The translations under genes and the position numbers were made by a program. From Acanthosepion lycidas (lineage: Eukaryota; Mollusca; Cephalopoda; Sepiida; Sepiidae): a stretch of 64,000 nucleotides of DNA. The stretch spans positions 105,014,452-105,078,451 of the forward strand of contig OZ010587.1 in assembly GCA_963932145.1 (NCBI GenBank), read 5' to 3'. Shown here in pieces: positions 40,992 through 51,390 of this stretch (position 1 is the first letter of the stretch; every line of letters starts with the position of its first letter). Below the pieces are notes generated by a model. It searched no databases, was not told the origin of the DNA, and worked only from the letters and a program-made list of their open reading frames with translations.

Positions 40992-43911
40992 TTGTGGATT
41001 CCAGTCAAGGGCCTGCCTGGTGACACTAGAAGCAGGCTTATGGAGTGGATGGCCAATCCATTCCCATTTCCGTTTCTTGATGTCAATTTCGTTTGGGGCT
41101 TTACTGGTCCTATACCACAGTTGGTCGTTGGTGACGACTTCCCTTGTGGATTCCAGTCAAGGGCCTGCCTGGTGACACTAGAAGCAGGCTTATGGAGTGG
41201 GTGGCCAATCCATCCCCATTTCCGTTTCTTTATGTCAATTTCGTTTGGGGCTTTCCTGGTCCTATCCCACAGTTGGTCGTTGGTGACGACTTCCCTTGTG
41301 GATTCCAGTCAAGGGCCTGCCTGGTAACACTAGAAGCAGGCTTGTGGAGTGGGTGGCCAATCCATCCCCATTTCCGTTTCTTGATGTCAATTTCGTTTGC
41401 GGCTTTCCTGGTCCTATCCCACAGTTGGTCGTTGGTGACGACTTCCCTTGTGGATTCCAGTCAAGGGCCTGCCTGGTGACACTAGAAGCAGGCTTATGGA
41501 GTGGGTGGCCAATCCATCCCCATTTCCGTTTCTTGATGTCAATTTCGTTTGCGGCTTTCCTGGTCCTATCCCACAGTTGGTCGTTGGTGACGACTTCCCT
41601 TGTGGATTCCAGTCAAGGGCCTGCCTGGTGACACTAGAAGCAGGCTTATGGAGTGGGTGGCCAATCCATTCCCACTTCCGTTTCTTGATGTCAATTTCGT
41701 TTGGGGCTTTCCTGGTCCTATCCCACAGTTGGTCGTTGGTGACGACTTCCCTTGTGGATTCCAGTCAAGGGCCTGCCTGGTGACACTAGAAGCAGGCTTA
41801 TGGAGTGGGTGGCCAATCCATTCCCATTTCCGTTTCTTGATGTCAATTTCGTTTGGGGCTTTACTGGTCCTATACCAGAGTTGGTCGTTGGTGACGACTT
41901 CCCTTGTGGATTCCAGTCAAGGGCCTGCCTGGTAACACTAGAAGCAGGCTTATGGAGTGGGTGGCCAATCCATTCCCACTTCCGTTTCTTGATGTCAATT
42001 TCTTTTGGGGCTTTCCTGGTCCTATCCCACAGTTGGTCGTTGGTGACGACTTCCCTTGTGGATTCCAGTCAAGGGCCTGCCTGGTGACACTAGAAGCAGG
42101 CTTATGGAGTGGGTGGCCAATCCATTCCCGTTTCCGTTTCTTGATGTCAATTTCGTTTGGGGCTTTACTGGTCCTATACCAGAGTTGGTCGTTGGTGACG
42201 ACTTCCCTTGTGGATTCCAGTCAAGGGCCTGCCTGGTAACACTAGAAGCAGGCTTATGGAGTGGGTGGCCAATCCATTCCCACTTCCGTTTCTTTATGTC
42301 AATTTCGTTTGGGGCTTTCCTGGTCCTATCCCACAGTTGGTCGTTGGTGACGACTTCCCTTGTGGATTCCAGTCAAGGGCCTGCCTGGTGACACTAGAAG
42401 CAGGCTTATGGAGTGGGTGGCCAATCCATTCCCACTTCCGTTTCTTTATGTCAATTTCGTTTGGGGCTTTCCTGGTCCTATCCCACAGTTGGTCGTTGGT
42501 GACGACTTCCCTTGTGGATTCCAGTCAAGGGCCTGCCTGGTGACACTAGAAGCAGGCTTATGGAGTGGGTGGCCAATCCATTCCCATTTCCGTTTCTTGA
42601 TGTCAATTTCGTTTGGGGCTTTCCTGGTCCTATCCCACAGTTGGTCGTTGGTGACGACTTCTCTTGTGGATTCCAGTCAAGGGCCTGCCTGGTGACACTA
42701 GAAGCAGGCTTATGGAGTGGGTGGCCAATCCATTCCCATTTCCGTTTCTTGATGTCAATTTCGTTTGGGGCTTTCCTGGTCCTATCCCACAGTTGGTCGT
42801 TGGTGACGACTTCCCTTGTGGATTCCAGTCAAGGGCCTGCCTGGTGACACTAGAAGCAGGCTTATGGAGTGGGTGGCCAATCTATCCCCATTTCCGTTTC
42901 TTGATGTCAATTTCGTTTGGGGCTTTCCTGGTCCTATCCCACAGTTGGTCGTTGGTGACGACTTCCCTTGTGGATTCCAGTCAAGGGCCTGCCTGGTGAC
43001 ACTAGAAGCAGGCTTATGGAGTGGGTGGCCAATCCATTCCCATTTCCGTTTCTTGATGTCAATTTCGTTTGGGGCTTTACTGGTCCTATACCAGAGTTGG
43101 TCGTTGGTGACGACTTCCCTTGTGGATTCCAGTCAAGGGCCTGCCTGGTAACACTAGAAGCAGGCTTATGGAGTGGGTGGCCAATCCATTCCCATTTCCG
43201 TTTCTTGATGTCAATTTCGTTTGGGGCTTTCCTGGTCCTATCCCACAGTTGGTCGTTGGTGACGACTTCCCTTGTGGATTCCAGTCAAGGGCCTGCCTGG
43301 TGACACTAGAAGCAGGCTTATGGAGTGGGTGGCCAATCCATTCCCACTTCCGTTTCTTTATGTCAATTTCGTTTGGGGCTTTCCTGGTCCTATCCCACAG
43401 TTGGTCGTTGGTGACGACTTCCCTTGTGGATTCCAGTCAAGGGCCTGCCTGGTAACACTAGAAGCAGGCTTGTGGAGTGGGTGGCCAATCCATCCCCATT
43501 TCCGTTTCTTTATGTCAATTTCGTTTGGGGCTTTCCTGGTCCTATCCCACAGTTGGTCGTTGGTGACGACTTCCCTTGTGGATTCCAGTCAAGGGCCTGC
43601 CTGGTGACACTAGAAGCAGGCTTATGGAGTGGGTGGCCAATCCATTCCCATTTCCGTTTCTTGATGTCAATTTCGTTTGGGGCTTTACTGGTCCTATACC
43701 AGAGTTGGTCGTTGGTGACGACTTCCCTTGTGGATTCCAGTCAAGGGCCTGCCTGGTAACACTAGAAGCAGGCTTATGGAGTGGGTGGCCAATCCATTCC
43801 CATTTCCGTTTCTTGATGTCAATTTCGTTTGGGGCTTTCCTGGTCCTATCCCACAGTTGGTCGTTGGTGACGACTTCCCTTGTGGATTCCAGTCAAGGGC
43901 CTGCCTGGTGA
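40992..43911. repeat. Long-range duplicated satellite module, copy 2
   Basis: This block repeats the diagnostic order of the 20.6-23.8 kb module. The tttgcgg monomers are near 41,397 and 41,549, the gacttctcttgtgg monomer is at about 42,655 and the aatctatcccc monomer is near 42,880. It has the normal 152-bp monomer where copy 1 has the 150-bp one. A shorter third copy (about 38.1-39.0 kb) carries the same gacttctcttgtgg and aatctatcccc pair, plus its own private changes such as gtggttggcc. Confidence 0.75.
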
Positions 43912-44979
43912 CACTAGAAGCAGGCTTATGGAGTGGGTGGCCAATCCATTCCCATTTCCGTTTCTTGATGTCAATTTCGTTTGGGGCTTTACTGGTCCTA
44001 TACCAGAGTTGGTCGTTGGTGACGACTTCCCTTGTGGATTCCAGTCAAGGGCCTGCCTGGTAACACTAGAAGCAGGCTTATGGAGTGGGTGGCCAATCCA
44101 TTCCCACTTCCGTTTCTTTATGTCAATTTCGTTTGGGGCTTTCCTGGTCCTATCCCACAGTTGGTCGTTGGTGACGACTTCCCTTGTGGATTCCAGTCAA
44201 GGGCCTGCCTGGTGACACTAGAAGCAGGCTTATGGAGTGTGTGGCCAATCCATTCCCACTTCCGTTTCTTTATGTCAATTTCGTTTGGGGCTTTCCTGGT
44301 CCTATCCCACAGTTGGTCGTTGGTGACGACTTCCCTTGTGGATTCCAGTCAAGGGCCTGCCTGGTGACACTAGAAGCAGGCTTATGGAGTGGGTGGCCAA
44401 TCCATTCCCATTTCCGTTTCTTGATGTCAATTTCGTTTGGGGCTTTCCTGGTCCTATCCCACAGTTGGTCGTTGGTGACGACTTCCCTTGTGGATTCCAG
44501 TCAAGGGCCTGCCTGGTAACACTAGAAGCAGGCTTATGGAGTGGGTGGCCAATCCATTCCCACTTCCGTTTCTTTATGTCAATTTCGTTTGGGGCTTTCC
44601 TGGTCCTATCCCACAGTTGGTCGTTGGTGACGACTTCCCTTGTGGATTCCAGTCAAGGGCCTGCCTAGTGACACTAGAAGCAGGCTTATGGAGTGGGTGG
44701 CCAATCCATTCCCATTTCCGTTTCTTGATGTCAATTTCGTTTGGGGCTTTCCTGGTCCTATCCCACAGTTGGTCGTTGGTGACGACTTCCCTTGTGGATT
44801 CTAGTCAAGGGCCTGCCTGGTAACACTAGAAGCAGGCTTATGGAGTGGGTGGCCAATCCATTCCCATTTCCGTTTCTTGATGTCAATTTCGTTTGGGGCT
44901 TTCCTGGTCCTATCCCACAGTTGGTCGTTGGTGACGACTTCCCTTGTGGATTCCAGTCAAGGGCCTGCCTGGTGACACT

Positions 44980-47467
44980 AGAAGCAGGCTTGTGGAGTGG
45001 GTGGCCAATCCATTCCCATTTCCGTTTCTTGATGTCAATTTCGTTTGGGGCTTTACTGGTCCTATCCCACAGTTGGTCGTTGGTGATGACTTCCCTTGTG
45101 GATTCCAGTCAAGGGCCTGCTTGGTAACACTAGAAGCAGGCTTATGGAGTGGGTGGCCAATCCATTCCCACTTCCGTTTCTTTATGTCAATTTCGTTTGA
45201 GGCTTTCCTGGTCCTATCCCACAGTTGGTCGTTGGTGACGACTTCCCTTGTGGATTCCAGTCAAGGGCCTGCCTGGTGACACTAGAAGCAGGCTTGTGCA
45301 GTGGGTGGCCAATCCATCCCCATTTCCGTTTCTTGATGTCAATTTCGTTTGGGGATTTCCTGGTCCTATCCCACAGTTGGTCGTTGGTGACGACTTCCCT
45401 TGTGGATTCCAGTCAAGGGCCTGCCTGGTGACACTAGAAGCAGGCTTATGGAGTGGGTGGCCAATCCATTCCCATTTCCGTTTCTTGATGTCAATTTCGT
45501 TTGGGGCTTTCCTGGTCCTATCCCACAGTTGGTCGTTGGTGACGACTTCCCTTGTGGATTCCAGTCAAGGGCCTGCCTGGTGACACTAGAAGCAGGCTTG
45601 TGCAGTGGGTGGCCAATCCATCCCCATTTCCGTTTCTTGATGTCAATTTCGTTTGGGGCTTTACTGGTCCTATCCCACAGTGGGTCGTTGGTGACGACTT
45701 CCCTTGTGGATTCCAGTCAAGGGCCTGCCTGGTGACACTAGAAGCAGCCTTGTGCAGTGGGTGGCCAATCCATCCCCATTTCCGTTTCTTGATGTCAATT
45801 TCGTTTGGGGCTTTCCTGGTCCTATCCCACAGTTGGTCGTTGGTGTCGACTTCCCTTGTGGATTCCAGTCAAGGGCCTGCCTGGTAACACTAGAAGCAGG
45901 CTTATGGAGTGGGTGGCCAATCCATTCCCATTTCCGTTTCTTGATGTCAATTTCGTTTGGGGCTTTCCTGGTCCTATCCCACAGTTGGTCGTTGGTGACG
46001 ACTTCCCTTGTGGATTCCAGTCAAGGGCCTGCCTGGTGACACTAGAAGCAGGCTTGTGCAGTGGGTGGCCAATCCATCCCCATTTCCGTTTCTTGATGTC
46101 AATTTCGTTTGGGGCTTTACTGGTCCTATCCCACAGTTGGTCGTTGGTGACGACTTCCCTTGTGGATTCCAGTCAAGGGCCTGCCTGGTGACACTAGAAG
46201 CAGGCTTGTGCAGTTGGTGGCCAATCCATCCCCATTTCCGTTTCTTGATGTCAATTTCGTTTGGGGCTTTCCTGGTCCTATCCCACAGTTGGTCGTTGGT
46301 GACGACTTCCCTTGTGGATTCCAGTCAAGGGCCTGCCTGGTGACACTAGAAGCATGCTTATGGAGTGGGTGGCCAATCCATTCCCATTTCCGTTTCTTGA
46401 TGTCAATTTCGTTTGGGGCTTTCCTGGTCCTATCCCACAGTTGGTCGTTGGTGACGACTTCCCTTGTGGATTCCAGTCAAGGGCCTGCCTGGTAACACTA
46501 GAAGCAGGCTTATGGAGTGGGTGGCCAATCCATTCCCATTTCCGTTTCTTGATGTCAATTTCGTTTGGGGCTTTCCTGGTCCTATCCCACAGTTGGTCGT
46601 TGGTGACGACTTCCCTTGTGGATTCCAGTCAAGGGCCTGCCTGGTGACACTAGAAGCAGGCTTGTGGAGTGGGTGGCCAATCCATCCCCATTTCCGTTTC
46701 TTGATGTCAATTTCGTTTGGGGCTTTCCTGGTCCTATCCCACAGTTGGTCGTTGGTGACGACTTCTCTTGTGGATTCCAGTCAAGGGCCTGCCTGGTAAC
46801 ACTAGAAGCAGGCTTATGGAGTGGGTGGCCAATCCATCCCCATTTCCGTTTCTTGATGTCAATTTCGTTTGGGGCTTTCCTGGTCCTATCCCACAGTTGG
46901 TCGTTGGTGACGACTTCTCTTGTGGATTCCAGTCAAGGGCCTGCCTGGTGACACTAGAAGCAGGCTTATGGAGTGGGTGGCCAATCCATTCCCATTTCCG
47001 TTTCTTGATGTCAATTTCGTTTGGGGCTTTCCTGGTCCTATCCCACAGTTGGTCGTTGGTGACGACTTCCCTTGTGGATTCCAGTCAAGGGCCTGCCTGG
47101 TAACACTAGAAGCAGGCTTATGGAGTGGGTGGCCAATCCATCCCCATTTCCGTTTCTTGATGTCAATTTCGTTTGGGGCTTTCCTGTTCCTATACCACAG
47201 TTGGTCGTTGGTGACGACTTCCCTTGTGGATTCCAGTCAAGTGCCTGCCTGGTAACACTAGAAGCAGGCTTATGGAGTGGGTGGCCAATCCATTCCCATT
47301 TCCGTTTCTTGATGTCAATTTCGTTTGGGGCTTTCCTGGTCTTATCCCACAGTTGGTCGTTGGTGACGACTTCCCTTGTGGATTCCAGTCAAGGGCCTGC
47401 CTGGTGACACTAGAAGCAGGCTTGTGCAGTGGTTGGCCAATCCGTCCCCATTTCCCTTGATGTCAAT
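44980..47467. repeat. Diverged right edge of the satellite array
   Basis: The last 16 or so monomers carry many changes rare or absent elsewhere. These include gtgcagtgg (six monomers, from 45,297 to 47,430), cagtgggtc near 45,680, gcagcctt near 45,747, gtgtcgac near 45,844, gcatgctt near 46,353, cctgttcc near 47,185 and caagtgcc near 47,240. The final monomer has a 4-bp loss before it ends at 47,467. Higher divergence at an array edge is expected where unequal exchange no longer homogenises the repeats. This edge is probably the true end of the satellite. Confidence 0.8.
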
Positions 47468-47953
47468 CCTGACCTTTGTCGCTCTTAATAAAGTTTCTTC
47501 TTTTCTTATTTCTCCTAAAACTTGTTCCACCCACCATTTACTGAAGTTCGCCAGGTAGGTTATGCGCTGTTTCCCTCTGTACCACTTGCCTTCAATCTGT
47601 CCTGTTAGTATCAGATTTTCCCAGCGCTCTTTCCTCATTATATGCTCTAGAAATGTCAACTGTATTTTTCTGATGTTAAGTATCAGTTTCCTTTTTGTTT
47701 CCTATTTCTCTAAAACTTCGTCGTTGTTCACATGTTCGGTCCATGTTATCCTCAGTATCCTTCTGTAGAACCACATTTCTGATACTTGTAGCCTCTTCTT
47801 CATCTTTGAGAAGATTGTACAATATTCAGTGCCATAAATAAGGACAGATATCACGTAACAGTTCATTGCATCTTTTCTTTGTTTCTCACGATTTTTTAAC
47901 AGTGCCGAATAGTAGTTTTGCACTCGGCTATGAGTACCGAACTCACTACACAA
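47468..47953 (-). pseudogene. LINE ORF2 reverse transcriptase C-terminal fragment
   Basis: On the minus strand one frame runs from 47,953 down to the satellite junction with a single internal stop at 47,702-47,704. It contains NCYVISVLIYGTEY, then SEMWFYRRILRITWTEHVNN, and, after the stop, LTFLEHIMRKERWENLILTG followed by IEGKWYRGKQR and EETLLRATKVR. These correspond to the conserved C-terminal part of reverse transcriptases of RTE/CR1/Jockey-like animal LINEs (consensus CYVWSVLLYGCETW, EMWxYRRxLRISWTDHV, FLGHVMRK). In full elements the endonuclease and RT catalytic domains lie upstream; both are absent, as in a 5'-truncated insertion. It belongs to a different LINE lineage from the one that founded the adjacent satellite. 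Non-functional. Confidence 0.88.
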
Positions 47954-47977
47954 GAAAATAACTAATCACAGGCATCC

Positions 47978-47980
<3 letters not shown>

Positions 47981-48008
<28 letters not shown>
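47981..48008. repeat. (ATT)n microsatellite
   Basis: About nine ATT units lie just beyond the upstream (5') end of the minus-strand LINE fragment. Confidence 0.95.
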
Positions 48009-48009
<1 letters not shown>

Positions 48010-48518
48010 TTGAGTGATCAGCACGCCATAAAAGTAACGCTGGTGTACAAATATACGCGGTTGATTGAATTGGATTTTTTGGCTTATCGGCCCTTTGTGG
48101 GTTATTTAATGTCTGGACATATTTTGGAGTGTAAGAATAATATTATTCGTTTTTGTGCATTATTATTTTAACAATGATTTTGTTCCCGATACGTGTCCTA
48201 CTATTTAACCCATAGCTGGCGGGAGAATATATGGATTCAAGCCTTTCCTAAGAATATTTGCAGGTAAGTGAATATAACGAACTCGACTGGAATTCAAAAA
48301 CGTTTCTCAAGTTTCTCATCTCGAACCGAGAAACTGGAGAAACGTTTTACACCAGCCGCACACCCACAAATATAACAAAAGTCAATAAACCAATCATGAT
48401 ACCAAGTCTGATAAGGGTATAACAGGTACATGCCTCACAGACAATATTATTATTGAGAGAGTGTGCAGCACACCAACTAAGGGAGGCTAGGTTACAATAT
48501 ACCACTCATGACACCCTG
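48009..48518. other. Unassigned stretch with a hairpin and a weak dispersed-repeat match
   Basis: No gene is visible. A short segment at about 48,072-48,125 (ttatcggcc ... gggttatttaatg) resembles the unit of the composite repeat at 57,964 and 60,641. An inverted repeat at 48,297-48,348 is listed separately. The rest is AT-rich and unrecognised. Confidence 0.5.
48297..48348. repeat. Inverted repeat (two-step hairpin)
   Basis: aaaacgtttctc at 48,297-48,308 is the exact reverse complement of gagaaacgtttt at 48,337-48,348. Inside it gtttctc (48,311-48,317) pairs with gagaaac (48,328-48,334), separated from the outer arms by a 2-nt internal mismatch. The apex is 10 nt. This may be a transposon end; no partner element was recognised. 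Confidence 0.7.
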
Positions 48519-49026
48519 TCTCATCTGGGTATACCTGCCACATCTATCACAGCCAAATGTGTACGATGTGGTTATTTCAACAACTATTCTATCCCATTTT
48601 ATTTGAATCTGTTCACTCCATGAGAAACGATGATGCCACTAAGACGTAGTGGGGCTACTGAGAGTGAAAGAGAAACAAGAGATACACCTCTCCAAAGCAG
48701 CGGGGAGGAGTATGGACCGGACGATAGGCAAGCCTATCTACTCTTGTCCTTCAATTTTGATTTTTTTCTTCGATTCTTTTTTATTCAAAAAGTTTATTTG
48801 TTTGTTTATTTCATTTTTGAATCCATTTTCTTTTCTCCGTGTCTTTCTCTTTTTTCTGTTTTCTTTTCCATTTTCTTATTTCACCCTTTTTTCCTTCTTT
48901 CTTTCTTTCTTTGTATTGAATCATCAATAAGTTCGTAGCCTAAACCGTATATAATCTCCATAACAAATATTTTTAGGATACATCGCTTAAATTGTCAGTG
49001 TGTTTAATTCAGTGTTGAATATTAAT
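48519..49026. repeat. Dispersed repeat family, copy 1
   Basis: The segment runs from tctcatctgggtatacctgc through a gatgccactaagacgtag motif and a CTTT-rich middle to aatcatcaataagttcgtag and ends at gttgaatattaatc. The same ordered parts recur at 49,764-50,100, with the left part offset by 1,362 bp. Short open frames over it are low-complexity. No coding similarity was recognised. Confidence 0.7.
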
Positions 49027-49164
49027 CACGGATTTAACATTATTTAAAGTTCTATATAAACTTCAGCTAATAGCTAATCTTACGGCTACGGATTTATTGA
49101 TCCACTTTCCTACGTGTTTACTTCTTCCATATTATTCACTTACTGCGTCGATCCTCCCCGTGAC

Positions 49165-49763
49165 GTAATTCTTTCTTTCTTCCTTTCTTTATCTTTCCCT
49201 TTCTTTCTTTCTCTTTCCCTTTCTTCCTTCTTTCTTTCTTTCCTTCTTTCTTTCTTTACCTTTCATTCTTCCTTTCTTTCTCTTTCCCTTCCTTCTTTCT
49301 TTCTTTCCTTCTTTCTTTCTTTACCTTTCATTTTTCCTTTCTTTCCCTTTCTTTTTTTTTATATTTCCCTTTCTTCCTTTCTCTATCTTTCCCTTTCTTT
49401 CTCTTTCCCTTTCTTTCTTTCTCTTTCCCTTTCTTTCTTTCTCTTTCCCTTTCTTTCTTTCTCTTTCCCTTTCTTTCTCTTTCCCTTTCTTTCTCTTTCC
49501 CTTTCTTTCTCTTTATATTTCCTTTTCTTTCTTTCTTTCTTCCTTTCTTTATCTTTCCCTTTTTTTATCTTTCCCTTTCTTTCTTTCTCTTTCCCTTTCT
49601 TTCTTTCTTTCTTTACCTTTCATTCTTCCTTTCTTTATCTTTCCCTTTCTTTCTTTTTTTATATTTCTTTTTCTTCCTTTCTTTATCTTTCCCTTTCTTT
49701 CTTTCTCTATCCCTTTCTTTCTCTTTCATTCTTCCCTTCTTTCTCTTTCCCTTTCTTTCTTTC
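49165..49763. repeat. Long (CTTT)n / (CCCTTTCTTTCT)n polypyrimidine tract
   Basis: About 600 bp of almost pure pyrimidine on the plus strand, built of ctttctttccct-like units. It occupies the position that in copy 1 of the flanking repeat is only a short CT-rich stretch, so it expanded inside the repeat. The 224-codon open frame over it encodes only F/L/S/P-rich low-complexity residues and is not a gene. Confidence 0.95.
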
Positions 49764-50105
49764 TATTGAATCATCAATAAGTTCGTAGCCTAGATCCTAT
49801 ATAATCTTCATAACAAATATTAATTTTTCAGCATACATCCCTTAAATTGTCAGTGCGTTTAATTCAGTGTTGAATATTAATCTCATCCGGGTATACCTGC
49901 CACATCTATCACAGCCAAATGTGTTCGATGTGGTTATTTCAACAACTATTCTATCCCATTTTCTTTTTATCTTTTCACTCCATCAGAGACGATGATGCCA
50001 CTAAGATGTAGGGGGAGGGGCTACTAGGAGTGAAAGACAAACAAGGGATAACAAACACCGGGGAGGAGTATAACCCAGACAAAAAGCAAATATACAAAGT
50101 CCAAT
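49764..50105. repeat. Dispersed repeat family, copy 2 (right part followed by left part)
   Basis: The aatcatcaataagttcgtag to gttgaatattaatc part (49,764-49,880) is followed immediately by the tctcatccgggtatacctgc to gatgccactaagatgtag part (49,881 onward). The two parts therefore form a tandem arrangement with copy 1. Similarity fades after cggggaggagtat near 50,070. Confidence 0.7.
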
Positions 50106-50600
50106 ATAGCTGCATTATGGCGATGGTATATTGGGGTAGTGCGCTTCCCAGACTGTATGGGCCCCTCCCCTCTCGGTCGTACCGACAAGATTCAAAGGGA
50201 TACAAGGCATCACATTTCGACATGGTTGACTGCAAATAACGTCAATAATAATCTTCATGTTTAAGGTTTCTGAATTCATTTGTACATTGATGTTTTTTCC
50301 ACGCCATTTTCTTGCATGAATCTAAACATGGCCACATTTGGGACACACCTCAAATTGTCCGGTACATTAATAAAGCACGGGTTGCATTACAGTTGTTCTG
50401 AGTCACTTAGGATCACTGTAGTTTGTCTTCACAAATAACGTCGAAGCTAATATCTTCCGCTAATAATTGGAAGACGCGCATAAAAAAAATGTAAAATCAA
50501 GCCAGCATTATTGATTGTAAAAGGAGCAGATTTGCATCACAGTAATGCCCGGATCCATTGCATAAACCGAGAATACTTTCAAAACGCTATCACTCGGTAC
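50106..50600. other. Unassigned unique-looking stretch
   Basis: No coding, RNA or repeat signal was recognised over these roughly 500 bp. Several short open frames on both strands overlap each other and carry no recognisable domain. Confidence 0.4.
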
Positions 50601-51390
50601 ACACTCCTCCTTAGACCATTGAACAGGAGTAGGAGTTTATCCCTCATTTCCAGCTTAGGATTGGGTTTCCGGTCCCTTCTAAAGTATACTTCCACTCTAT
50701 ACTTCTAAACTCTCAGCCTGAACTCAGAAATTATACTTATTAATTTTTTTCCTATTCCATATTCGCCTATCGCCCGGTTGACACTCCTCCCCGATCTTTC
50801 GAACAGGAGTAGGGGTTTATCCCCTCTTTTCTACTTAGAATTGGGTTTCCTGTTTTCTTCAAAAGTTTGCTTTACCTCTATACGTCTAACGTCACTGCCT
50901 GAACTCTGAAATTTTACTCACTAATTTATATTTTTTTCTTCTCAATAGGAGTAGGTACGTTTGCCTATGGTCCTGTTCACTCTCCTCCGCGGTCTTTTGA
51001 ACAGAAGTGGAGTCTTATTTCTTCTTTCCTGCTTAGGATTGAGTTTCCGGTCCCTTCTAAACTTAACCTCATCTTCTATCGTTCGATTCAAACTCCTCGC
51101 TGGTCTTTTGAACAGAAGTAGAGTTTTCTTTCTTTCTTATGTAGGATTGGGTTTCCGGTTCCTTCTAAAGTTTGCTTCGAAAGTCTGCATCTCCGCTTGA
51201 ACTCTGAAATTTTACTTAATAATTTATTATTTTTTTTCTTCTCAATAGGAGTAGGTAGGTTTGCCTATCGTCCTGTTCACACTCCTTCCCGGTCTTTTAA
51301 ACAGAAGTAGCTGCATATTCCTTGTTTCCTACTTAGGATTGAGTTTCCAGTTCCTTCTCAAATCTGCTGTGCGGGGCATCAAAGTTCTAA
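50600..51390. repeat. Degenerate minisatellite, five units
   Basis: Five units share the order acactcctcc, then tttgaacagaagtag or gaacaggagtag, then cttaggattgggtttccggt, then ccttctaaag. They start near 50,602, 50,782, 50,979, 51,091 and 51,280 (spacings 180, 197, 112 and 189 bp). Longer units also carry cctgaactctgaaattttact and cttctcaataggagtaggta. Divergence between units is high, so the array is old. Confidence 0.8.

Larger units (their letters stand above)
1..47467 (-). repeat. 152-bp satellite array (about 312 monomers) derived from LINE reverse transcriptase
   Basis: The same unit returns every 152 bp from base 1 to 47,467, where it stops inside a monomer; the left end lies outside the window. 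On the minus strand one monomer reads, in a single open frame, [18 protein letters not shown], then [18 protein letters not shown], then [13 protein letters not shown]. This matches the conserved C-terminal segment of the reverse transcriptase of many animal non-LTR retrotransposons, where a TNxELWxRT motif precedes RRKWxWIGHxLRKP and ITRQALxWNPQGK, normally followed by RxRGRP. Because 152 is not a multiple of three, the frame shifts at each monomer boundary, so no long protein is encoded. Main variant sites are cac/cat-ttcc, ttt/ttg-atg, gtg/gta-acac, cca/cta-gtc, tcc/tac-tgg, cct/cat-atcc and cattccc/catcccc. Strand is given for the RT-like frame. The period is seen directly; the LINE origin is a family-level recognition. 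Confidence 0.95.

Noticed and set aside
1..47467. Hundreds of overlapping plus-strand frames of 111 codons starting [10 protein letters not shown]
   Set aside because: They repeat every 152 bp, overlap one another across monomers, and their boundaries follow the satellite period. The only protein similarity is on the opposite strand (LINE RT).
1..47467. CRISPR array
   Set aside because: There are no unique spacers; the whole 152-bp unit repeats, and the context is eukaryotic.
49114..49788. 224-codon plus-strand frame
   Set aside because: It lies entirely on the CTTT tract and encodes only F/S/L/P low-complexity sequence.
50130..50170. Possible tRNA- or SINE-head-like sequence (ggtagtgcgcttcccagac)
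   Set aside because: No cloverleaf or matching A and B boxes at proper spacing could be built.
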